In this document: piece after piece, positions 28,734 to 36,538 of the stretch
Position numbering within the stretch: the first letter of the stretch is position 1
Layout of the letters: each line of letters begins with the position of its first letter
Source of the DNA: Candidatus Peregrinibacteria bacterium CG11_big_fil_rev_8_21_14_0_20_49_14
GTDB lineage: Bacteria; Patescibacteriota; Gracilibacteria; Peribacterales; Peribacteraceae
Reading direction: 5' to 3'
Assembly: GCA_002787035.1 (NCBI GenBank)
Contig: PCVP01000012.1
Span: 1-64,000 of the forward strand
Length of the DNA stretch: 64,000 nt
Notes under the pieces: model-generated
Seen by the model: the letters and a program-made list of their open reading frames with translations, nothing else
Told to the model about the DNA's origin: nothing
The model's database searches: none
Position numbers and translations under genes: made by a program

Positions 28734-28858
28734 ATCAGCTTCTTGGAGGAGGGAATGTAGCGTAAGGCAAGCTCGCAGACAGTGAATCTAAGAGCCGATC
28801 TTTGCAGAAGGGTATTACCACAGAGACATTCTATAGAAGTATTACTGCGGCGCAAGTT

Positions 28859-29728
28859 TCAGAAGCTGTTTTCTGATTTTTCAGATTCCAATTGTCTCTG
28901 TTTTGCACGAACGCAATTTCGAATAAGGCTCGCCACAGTCATGGGACCCACTCCTCCGGGAACCGGAGTAATGGCGGAAGCTTTTTGAGAAACCGAATCA
29001 AAATCCACATCGCCCTTCAGGCCGGACTCCGTTTTCGTAATGCCGATATCCACAACCACCGCACCTTCTTTTACCATGTCGGCGGAAATGAGACCGGGCT
29101 TGCCAACCGCTACGGCAAGAATATCCGCTTCGCGCGTATGGCGAGCCAGATCTTTCGTATGAATATGGCATGTGGTGACTGTGGCATTACGGTTGAGAAA
29201 CATGGTACTCAGCGGTTTTCCCACGGTGTTACTGTGGCCCACGACCACCACGTCTTTTCCTTCTATTTCAATATCATAAAATGCAAGCAGCTGCATGACT
29301 CCGGAAGGAGTGGCGGGTGGCAGGTGTTCAAATTCTTTCGAGAGGAACATTTTTCCGAGATTGTACGCGCAGAATCCGTCGACGTCTTTCATGGGATTTA
29401 TCGCCCGAATGACCTGAGGCACATACTGCGAAAGGTGAACCGGCAACGGAAGTTGTACGATGAATCCTGTGACATCCGGGTTCGTATTCAGTTCTTCTAT
29501 GACAGCGAAGAGATCTTCCAACGTCGTATCGGCAGGAAGATGCCTGTGCTCGTGTCGCATGCCGACAGTATCGCAACTTTTCATTTTCTGTGCGATGTAG
29601 CTTGTACTGGCGGGGTCGTCTCCCACTTGCACTACGGTGAGTGACGGATTGAGCGAAGCAACATCTTTTTTAAGAGACTCAAGAAGAGCTTGCGATGCTT
29701 TGCGACCGTCGAGGAGAAGGGGAGTCAT
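28859..29728 (-). CDS. folD: Bifunctional methylene-THF dehydrogenase/methenyl-THF cyclohydrolase
   Basis: 289 residues from the ATG at 29728. VGDDPASTSYIAQKMKSCDT contains the cyclohydrolase Lys, TGFIVQLPLPVHL and FCAYNLGKMF the substrate site, and VVGHSNTVGKPLS the NADP-binding loop; PVPGGVGPMTVASLI closes the protein. The enzyme interconverts methylene- and formyl-tetrahydrofolate and so feeds transformylases. TATACT lies 6 nt upstream of this ATG, which decides it over the in-frame TTG at 29749. It follows tmk after 32 bp. Confidence 0.95.
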   Translation of the reverse strand: MTPLLLDGRKASQALLESLKKDVASLNPSLTVVQVGDDPASTSYIAQKMKSCDTVGMRHEHRHLPADTTLEDLFAVIEELNTNPDVTGFIVQLPLPVHLSQYVPQVIRAINPMKDVDGFCAYNLGKMFLSKEFEHLPPATPSGVMQLLAFYDIEIEGKDVVVVGHSNTVGKPLSTMFLNRNATVTTCHIHTKDLARHTREADILAVAVGKPGLISADMVKEGAVVVDIGITKTESGLKGDVDFDSVSQKASAITPVPGGVGPMTVASLIRNCVRAKQRQLESEKSENSF

Positions 29729-29734
29729 GGCTTG

Positions 29735-29740
29735 AGTATA
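29735..29740 (-). promoter_or_regulatory. -10 box TATACT, leaderless start of folD
   Basis: On the minus strand TATACT ends 6 nt before the folD ATG. Confidence 0.55.
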
Positions 29741-29760
29741 GAGACGCAAAGCAGGCTGTG

Positions 29761-30384
29761 CTACTCATGAAGATTCGTAATACTCTCTCGTGATATCGGC
29801 TCGAAATGTGCATGTACCTGTTGCCAGATGTATTCTGCAACTTCTTCTTTTTCTCCCGATGTATCGACAAACAATGCGGTCGGACTTTCCACTGCCTTGT
29901 ATCCTTCGTAGATTCTTCTCTGGAACAGCTCTGTTTCAAACTGGTCTTGTACCGCTCTTTTTCGTATGCGTTCCATGCACACATCTGCGGGAGGGAGGGT
30001 GATAATGGTGAGATCGGGCTCCGGGAAGGCTTTGTTTACAGCCTTGAGCCACTGAGCGGAAACTCCCGTAGCAGCACCGTAAATGATGGTGGAGAGGGAA
30101 TAACGGTCACAGATGACCGCTTTTCCGCTTCGCAGAGCGGGTTCTATGACTTCCTGCACATGCTGAGCTCTGTCCGCACAGAAAAGCAGCTGCACCGCTT
30201 CTGCAGGTGGCATGCTTTGCGAATGCAACAAAGACCGAATTTCTTTTCCAATAGCCCCTTCTGTAGGTTCCGCTGTGAGAAGCACGTCGTACTTTTCCCG
30301 TCGCATTCTCTCGGCAAGAAGCTGCGTATGCTTGGTGGTACCGCTTCCGTCGGGGCCTTCGAGAACAATGAATATACCTTTCAT
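29761..30384 (-). CDS. tmk: Thymidylate kinase
   Basis: 207 residues. The P-loop GPDGSGTTKHT near residue 10, AEPTEGAIGKEIR, CADRAQHV and the DRYSLSTIIYGAATGV segment are all typical of dTMP kinase, which makes dTDP from dTMP. In the usual P-loop the residue before Thr is Lys; here the order GSGTTKHT shows Thr-Lys swapped towards the K of the following turn, as in some dTMP kinases. It is the first minus-strand gene of the nucleotide/one-carbon run and is divergent from the Clp-like pair. Confidence 0.9.
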   Translation of the reverse strand: MKGIFIVLEGPDGSGTTKHTQLLAERMRREKYDVLLTAEPTEGAIGKEIRSLLHSQSMPPAEAVQLLFCADRAQHVQEVIEPALRSGKAVICDRYSLSTIIYGAATGVSAQWLKAVNKAFPEPDLTIITLPPADVCMERIRKRAVQDQFETELFQRRIYEGYKAVESPTALFVDTSGEKEEVAEYIWQQVHAHFEPISRESITNLHE

Positions 30385-30448
30385 AATTTATAGAGTTCAA
30401 ATACTACCCGAAATATGCTATAATCACTAGATATTTGAAACCAAATTC

Positions 30449-30865
30449 ATGTTAGGACTTCTAGAAATCATTTGGCTTCTTCCGGGACTTTTTCTTGGTT
30501 CATTCCTCCCGTGGTACTTTTTTGAGGAGCCGAAACACATCGTAAAAAATTACATCGCTTATGCTGCGGCATTTTTGGAGATAATTTCGATTCCGTTTCT
30601 GCTCAGAACGCTGGTGAGTCCATGGAAGAGTATTACGGACGAATACGAGGTGAAAGGCTTTAACTTCAGCGAACTTGCGCAATCGCTCACCCTCAATGTG
30701 ACTTCTCGTGTCATCGGATTCCTGTTTCGTAGCATCACGCTTGTCATAGGAATTGCCGCTCAAATTCTTCTGTTTTTGTTTTACCTTGCCTACTTCATAG
30801 CGTGGATTTTATACCCCGGCGTCCTTGTGGCGGCGATTGCTTACTTCACAAGCACCTCACTGTAA
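30449..30865 (+). CDS. Small membrane protein paired with Clp-like ATPase
   Basis: 138 residues with two hydrophobic regions, about 1-50 (WLLPGLFLGSFLPWYFFEEP and a second helix) and about 85-138. I do not recognise the family. It ends one base before the ATG of the Clp-like ATPase, so the two are one operon and translation is probably coupled. A role as membrane partner or adaptor of that ATPase is an inference from the layout. A TATAAT at 30419-30424 gives a leader of about 17 nt. Confidence 0.65.
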   Translation: MLGLLEIIWLLPGLFLGSFLPWYFFEEPKHIVKNYIAYAAAFLEIISIPFLLRTLVSPWKSITDEYEVKGFNFSELAQSLTLNVTSRVIGFLFRSITLVIGIAAQILLFLFYLAYFIAWILYPGVLVAAIAYFTSTSL

Positions 30866-33307
30866 ATGTCAGCAGTTACTTTTGATATTCGGCCGACACG
30901 AGCCTACACGGGACTCATACTACACAGAATTTTTGTGAGTCCGCTTTCTCTTGTGTTGTACGCGCTGCTTTTGGGGCCCTTGGTATTGCATGCAATGCTT
31001 ACCGAAGATTATTCCACGCTCTTTACCATTGCGTCTCTCATCGCATTTGGCGTGCATGCGGAGAGGAAATTCATAGAGAAGAAACTGATGCGTGACGACG
31101 AGCCCGTACTTTCGAGGTCTAACCTCGGATGCTACGTGACGTTCGATATTGTCAGACGCATTCACGGAAGAGGACATGTGACTCTTTCAAAACTTCTGGT
31201 TGCGGCTGCTTCCACTCCGCGAGGAGAGTTTATTCTCAGGCAGTTGGGAAGAGACAAGAAGCAGTTTCTCACTGCTTGCAAAGGAGGAGTGTCTTCCAAA
31301 GATTCCGTGCTCGATTTCATGCAATATGCGGTAGAGTCCGCTACGGAACTGGGAGAAAGGCGCATAGATGCGAATGCGATTCTGTTTTCCTTCTTTAAGA
31401 AAGAAGGTGTGTTTCGGACGTTCCTCAATGAATGCGACGTCTCGATTGAAGATGTACGCACCATTTTGAAATGGGAGTCTTTTCACAAAGAGGTGTCGCA
31501 CAAAGAATGGATACTTCACCCGCACCGATTGGTTCGTGCATTCGGATCTTTCGGAAGATCTTGGGTACAGGGGTATACCAATGATCTGGATCTTATTACC
31601 AATAATATCAGCGGACAGGTGGTATGGGACGGTGAGCACCGCGGTGTATTGATTCACGATGAGCAGCTCAAGCTTGCCGTACAGGTGCTTTCCAGAGCGA
31701 GTCAGCGTAATATTTTGGCCATAGGAAAAGTGGGCGCAGGTAAGCGTACCATGGTGCAGAACGTCTGCTACATGTTACGCAAACATGAACTGGAAAAAGG
31801 GTTGCCGCTTTCTCGGCACCTTGTGCTGAAAACCGAAGAATTGCTTTCGGGTTACAAAGAGCCGGATCAAATATTCCTTAAAGCTTTGAAGAAGGGGGAA
31901 GAATCGGGAAAGGTAGTGTTGATCATTGAAAATATTTCCATTCTTCTGCGTGCCGCAGATGCGAATCTTCGCAATGTGCTTACGAAGTTTCTGCAGTCCA
32001 AAAATGTCTCCATATTCGGAATTGTTGCCCCGGAAGACTATCACACATACGTGAAGTCCGACCCTGTTTTGGACGGACTCATGGAGAAAATATATTTGGA
32101 CGACACTTCCGACGACGAAACCATGGCAGTGTTGATGATGGAGTACTTCTCCCTGCATGAGAAGTACAAGGCGTTTGTTACATACCATGCATTTAAGTCT
32201 CTGCTGGCCCTTACCAAGCGATTTGTGGGAAAGGGTGCCATGCCGGGAAAGGCGGTGGACATACTGCGAGATGCAATCATCGCGGCGCGAGATGACCACT
32301 CCACGTACGTGGAAGATACTCATATGCGGAAAGCCATTTCTCTCAAGGCGCACATGGACATAAGCGAGGTATCGGGAGATGAGCGTCAGCGACTTTTGAA
32401 TCTGGAAGAAGCCTTGAAATCCAATATCATGGGACAGGAAGAGTCCATTCAGTCTCTGGTGAATACCTTAAAAAGAGCTCGCATGGATATAAATGCCGGC
32501 AAGAGGCCGCTCGGTACGTTCCTGTTCCTCGGTCCTACCGGTGTGGGAAAAACTCACACTGCTAAAACGTTGGCGAAAGAGTATTTCGGGTCCACCGACG
32601 CACTCATTCGTGTGGACATGAACGAGTATAGCAACGAGGACTCCGTATTCGGAATAATTGGAGATCCGAATCCGACGAAGGCATCCGAAGGATTTTTGAC
32701 CAAACAAGTCCAAGACAAACCGTTCTCTCTTATTCTTCTGGACGAAATTGAAAAAGCTCACAAGAAGGTTCTCAACCTCTTCCTGCAGATTTTGGACGAA
32801 GGAAAACTGACTGACAGTCGCGGCATCACCACGGATTTCCGCAACACCATCATTATTGCCACGTCCAACGCCGGAGCGTTGTTCATTCGTGACTTCATTA
32901 AAAAGAATGAAAACAAGAGCAAGGAGGAATTTAAAGAAGCGCTGATAGATACCATCCTACAATCGCAAATATTCTCTCCCGAGTTTGTGAACCGCTTCGA
33001 TGAAATTATTTTGTACTATCCGCTCTCCATAAAAAATGCCATTAAGGTCGCATTGGTTATGCTTGAAGACATCGTACGTGAAATAGCGGATAAGAAAGGC
33101 TACATAGTGCAGGTGGAAGAAGATGTGGTGATTGAAATAGTAAAAGAAGGGTATTCGGTCGAGTTCGGTGCTCGCGAAATGCGTCGCGTGATTCTGGATA
33201 TGATAGAAAACTTTCTGGCGGACTACCTTCTGCGCAACGACGTAAAGCGCGGTGATACCATTTTTATATCCCGAAAAGACATACTGAAGGACGAAAAATC
33301 GGAGTAG
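30866..33307 (+). CDS. Membrane-tethered ClpA/ClpB-like double AAA+ ATPase
   Basis: 813 residues. Two membrane helices lie at about 22-43 and 48-64. A Clp N-like helical region follows (LSKLLVAAAS...). The first AAA+ domain (about 260-480) is degenerate: its Walker A reads GKVGAGKR (287-294, Arg instead of Thr/Ser) and its Walker B ends LIIENIS. The second (about 515-740) is intact: GPTGVGKT (556-563), LILLDEIEKAH and FRNTIIIATSN, then a Clp D2 small domain. It is presumably a protein unfoldase held at the membrane. No ClpP gene is near. The protein upstream is its likely partner. Confidence 0.8.
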   Translation: MSAVTFDIRPTRAYTGLILHRIFVSPLSLVLYALLLGPLVLHAMLTEDYSTLFTIASLIAFGVHAERKFIEKKLMRDDEPVLSRSNLGCYVTFDIVRRIHGRGHVTLSKLLVAAASTPRGEFILRQLGRDKKQFLTACKGGVSSKDSVLDFMQYAVESATELGERRIDANAILFSFFKKEGVFRTFLNECDVSIEDVRTILKWESFHKEVSHKEWILHPHRLVRAFGSFGRSWVQGYTNDLDLITNNISGQVVWDGEHRGVLIHDEQLKLAVQVLSRASQRNILAIGKVGAGKRTMVQNVCYMLRKHELEKGLPLSRHLVLKTEELLSGYKEPDQIFLKALKKGEESGKVVLIIENISILLRAADANLRNVLTKFLQSKNVSIFGIVAPEDYHTYVKSDPVLDGLMEKIYLDDTSDDETMAVLMMEYFSLHEKYKAFVTYHAFKSLLALTKRFVGKGAMPGKAVDILRDAIIAARDDHSTYVEDTHMRKAISLKAHMDISEVSGDERQRLLNLEEALKSNIMGQEESIQSLVNTLKRARMDINAGKRPLGTFLFLGPTGVGKTHTAKTLAKEYFGSTDALIRVDMNEYSNEDSVFGIIGDPNPTKASEGFLTKQVQDKPFSLILLDEIEKAHKKVLNLFLQILDEGKLTDSRGITTDFRNTIIIATSNAGALFIRDFIKKNENKSKEEFKEALIDTILQSQIFSPEFVNRFDEIILYYPLSIKNAIKVALVMLEDIVREIADKKGYIVQVEEDVVIEIVKEGYSVEFGAREMRRVILDMIENFLADYLLRNDVKRGDTIFISRKDILKDEKSE

Positions 33308-33310
33308 AAA

Positions 33311-33778
33311 TTACTGAGCGACTGCGCTCAGCATTTCCTGAACATTCAGCGTGTAGGCAACGGTATCTTTTTCTCTGTACTGCCATAATACTTTCCCGTC
33401 CCGATACAGTGTGTAGCTGCGACGAAGCAGATCTCCCACACAGGGTGGCAGTGTTTTCTTCCCCTCTTCGTCGCTCAGTTTTCCTATGAGTCCGCGCATT
33501 TGAAAACTGCCGAAGTCGGACGCAAATTCCACGTTTGATTTCGCCCACTTCGAGTACCGTACCCATTCGTTGATGGCAAAAGGTTGGTCTGAGCAGACGA
33601 TGATAATTCTTCCCACCCCGGCATCTCGAAGCTCCGTGATGACGGAAAGAATTCCCGGAACGCATTGCTCGGTGCATGTTCCGCTGAACGCCGCGGGAAT
33701 GGTGACGATAAGAGACGTTCCTTCCAGTGACTCTATGTCGATGGGCTCATTGTTGGAGGCTGCGTAGACTGTTGTCAT
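33311..33778 (-). CDS. Peroxiredoxin-like protein (Prx5 type)
   Basis: 155 residues from the ATG at 33778. IPAAFSGTCTEQCVPGI (about 27-41) matches the Prx5-type active site, with Cys35 as peroxidatic residue and Cys39 where the family commonly has His. IIIVCSDQPFAINEWVR and EFASDFGSFQM continue the thioredoxin-like fold. It should reduce peroxides in the cytoplasm; there is no signal peptide from this start. It is convergent with the Clp-like gene and 14 bp after the SLH/propeller gene's end region on the same strand. Confidence 0.75.
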   Translation of the reverse strand: MTTVYAASNNEPIDIESLEGTSLIVTIPAAFSGTCTEQCVPGILSVITELRDAGVGRIIIVCSDQPFAINEWVRYSKWAKSNVEFASDFGSFQMRGLIGKLSDEEGKKTLPPCVGDLLRRSYTLYRDGKVLWQYREKDTVAYTLNVQEMLSAVAQ

Positions 33779-33792
33779 ACGAAAGGAAGAAA

Positions 33793-36414
33793 TTATTCGA
33801 CATCTATGCATCCGCATCCGCATTCATTGCTGAACGCTTTGGAGGAGTCTGCGCAGGAAAATCGGACCGTTGCACATGTTTCCGGATTGTCAGATACGTA
33901 GTGTACGCCTTCGTCTCCTTCGAGCGGACAGGCCTGAGCTCTGTCTGCGGAGGTGAAAGGAAGATCTCCCAAAAGATTCACATCGGATTCACTGTGGGCT
34001 TGCACACCGTACTCAGACACTGTAAAGAGGGAGTCTTTGATTCGAAGAATTCGTTCCACATTCTTGCCGTAAAAGTAACTGCCTGCTTTCAGGTAATCCT
34101 GTTGGTTGTAGTGACTGATTGTGCCCTTCAGAGTGAATCCTTGTTCCAGGCTGATACCGAATACGTACGCACCTTGGAAGACAGGCATGCCCCAAGAACT
34201 GCCCGGAGCACCCTGCTTCTGTTCTGCTGTCAGTTTGTGCACTTCCACGGGGAAGGCCAGAAGGTTTCTTTCTTTATCAAACAGGAGTGCCTTATGGTTA
34301 TGCAGCAGCGGACTGTCTGTTCCGCGGTCTCCGATACCGAATGTGTGAAGCTGCTTGGGATCCGAAGGGTCTGTGACATCGAACAGTGCTATTTTCATTC
34401 CCTGATACCATGCAAATTCTCCCTCCTTTGCTTCCTGCGCATCTTTGCCGAAGCCGAGAATGTGTGTTTCGTCGTACGGGTGAAGGTAGTCGCTGTATCC
34501 GGGAATTTTCAGTTTTCCGAGAATGGTCGGGTTCGCGGGATTTGAGAGATCCAACACGAAGAACGGATCGACCTTCTTAAATGTTACCAGGTAAGCGCGG
34601 TTCCCGATGAACCGTGCCGAATAGATTGTTTCTCCCGGCGCGATATCTTCTATTTTGCCCACATCTTCCAAATTCATATTCAGGACGTACACATTATTCT
34701 TTGATGGATTGCTCTGGTCCCACGACTGTCCCGTGGTTGTTGCTATGCGGAAGTTTCCGTCGTACTCGTCCATGGAGAATTGGTTCAGTACCCGACCGGG
34801 AACAGTTCCGTGTGCTTTCATTTCTATGCCGTTATCCGTAAAGGCAAAGCGATAGATACTTGTTTCTTCCGTGCTGGTTCCAACGGGACCTCTCCAGTGG
34901 TAGAGCCATTGATTGGCTGCAACGTAGAGGTTGGAAGTGGATGCGTAAATATTTTCGGCGCTGCCGAGCACCACTTCTCTCTTCACTTCTTTATCGGCAC
35001 TGTCTGTCGGGATAGTGGCGACAATAAGGTACTGAGGATTTTGCACATGAGGGAGAATAATGATGTCTCCGCATCTGCTCACAGCATGAGTGGAGCCGCC
35101 GAGTGCGGAGTCGCTGAATGATGGCAGCAGATCTCCTTCCAGCGGAACGGGAATGGGGTTGGGCACACGCCAGCGCACTCCTTCGTTCATCACAAGGTAG
35201 ATTCGAGATCCGATTTTTCTTGTGGAAACGGTGTTACCGTCGAATGAAAGCGTTCGCAGAGAAACGGGGTTGGACCTGTCTGCAATATCGTAGATACGAA
35301 CTTCGGTTTGCTGTCCGCCGTAAAATGCGGGCGCCATGATTCCGACTGCCATTTTGTTTGCGGCCGGATGCGTGGTTTTGTAAGAATTCCACGACGTTCC
35401 GAGCACAATGAGCTTGTCTCCGTCTATGTAGAGATCGTTCGGATTGAATTCGGAATCCTGCAGATCGATAGTGCTTACCACTTCCATGGAATTGGCGGGG
35501 TCCGTTCGTACGATACGCACTTTTCCGTTCAAGACGGCATAGATGTACGACCCGTCTGTTTTTACGATGTCGGACTCATCCACTCCTTCCACTTGCACGT
35601 TGGTTTCGGAGTAATCCATTTGAGATGCTCCCGCTTGCGGTGCCATGGAGGGAAGGGATTTCATTTGTGCCATTGGCATGGCAATGGCATCTTCCATTAT
35701 TCCGTAGTTGCCGTAGAAACCTCTGTTGGACTCTTCCGTAAACGCTTTGATGTCCGCACAGGAAGAAGCGCGTTGCGGAGTATCCGATGCCATGTTCACC
35801 ATGACCTCCGGGTACTTTACGTTTAAGTACCCCTTGCTCGGCTGATCTGTTTTGTCTTCGGTGAGTCTCCACATCATTTCTGCCATTTCTCCTCTGTTAA
35901 TGGTTTGTTCCAGCTTTTCCACCGAGAGAGGAATGGCATTGGAGTTTTCCAATGCTCGTACGAACGGCTCGTACCAGTCGGGTGAGTTTTGTTCCACATC
36001 CTGTTCGTAGGCGAGCGAGAGAATTTTCGATGCCTCGGCAAACGAAATGGATTTCTCCGGCTTAAAGAACCCGTTCGGGTATCCGTCTATGATTCCCTCC
36101 TTTTTTGCGGTGCATACGTAGCCAGCAAACCATTCGTCGGTTACATCCGGGAAACAGCGTGAACCTTCGCTCACTTTCCCTCTGCTCTCCATGACTATTT
36201 TCAGAAACTCCGCCCTGTTTATATGTGCGGTCGGCTTGAACGTACCGTCGTCGTATCCTTCTATTACACCCTTGTCCTTCAGAGCCTGTATGGCTGTGGA
36301 GTACGGGGTAATACCCTGGCGAACATCGCCGAATGCTTCGGCCGAAAGCGGACTGAATACGGTGGCGGTAAGTGAGAGAATACAGAGCGTCGCAGCGTGC
36401 TTTATTATCTTCAT
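33793..36414 (-). CDS. Secreted SLH and beta-propeller protein
   Basis: 873 residues from the ATG at 36414, which opens a signal peptide (MKIIKHAATLCILSLTAT..., cleaved near AEAFGD). Three SLH domains follow: FGDVRQGITPYSTAIQAL, CFPDVTDEWFAGYVCTA and a weaker DWYEPFVRALENSNAIPL. From about residue 230 comes the secreted beta-propeller type known from archaea and bacteria (DIVKTDGSYIYAVLNGKVRI, DKLIVLGTSWNSYK, PVEVHKLTAE). The C-terminal 40 residues are cysteine-rich (CPLEG, CATVRFSC, CGCGC) and likely disulfide-bonded. A surface-anchored protein, perhaps proteinase- or ligand-binding; activity is unknown. Confidence 0.8.
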   Translation of the reverse strand: MKIIKHAATLCILSLTATVFSPLSAEAFGDVRQGITPYSTAIQALKDKGVIEGYDDGTFKPTAHINRAEFLKIVMESRGKVSEGSRCFPDVTDEWFAGYVCTAKKEGIIDGYPNGFFKPEKSISFAEASKILSLAYEQDVEQNSPDWYEPFVRALENSNAIPLSVEKLEQTINRGEMAEMMWRLTEDKTDQPSKGYLNVKYPEVMVNMASDTPQRASSCADIKAFTEESNRGFYGNYGIMEDAIAMPMAQMKSLPSMAPQAGASQMDYSETNVQVEGVDESDIVKTDGSYIYAVLNGKVRIVRTDPANSMEVVSTIDLQDSEFNPNDLYIDGDKLIVLGTSWNSYKTTHPAANKMAVGIMAPAFYGGQQTEVRIYDIADRSNPVSLRTLSFDGNTVSTRKIGSRIYLVMNEGVRWRVPNPIPVPLEGDLLPSFSDSALGGSTHAVSRCGDIIILPHVQNPQYLIVATIPTDSADKEVKREVVLGSAENIYASTSNLYVAANQWLYHWRGPVGTSTEETSIYRFAFTDNGIEMKAHGTVPGRVLNQFSMDEYDGNFRIATTTGQSWDQSNPSKNNVYVLNMNLEDVGKIEDIAPGETIYSARFIGNRAYLVTFKKVDPFFVLDLSNPANPTILGKLKIPGYSDYLHPYDETHILGFGKDAQEAKEGEFAWYQGMKIALFDVTDPSDPKQLHTFGIGDRGTDSPLLHNHKALLFDKERNLLAFPVEVHKLTAEQKQGAPGSSWGMPVFQGAYVFGISLEQGFTLKGTISHYNQQDYLKAGSYFYGKNVERILRIKDSLFTVSEYGVQAHSESDVNLLGDLPFTSADRAQACPLEGDEGVHYVSDNPETCATVRFSCADSSKAFSNECGCGCIDVE

Positions 36415-36538
36415 GTAAAGGTGTTTGAAAAAGTAACCGAGGCAGTCTAGCAGAACACCGAAGACCAAGGATGAACATGCAGGCCCAATTTATTCTTTTC
36501 CTCTGCTACTGGCGGAGAAACATGAACAAAAAATGTGA

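Noticed and set aside
33727-34545. Long plus-strand frame opposite the propeller gene
   Set aside because: It is a shadow of a clear SLH/beta-propeller coding sequence.
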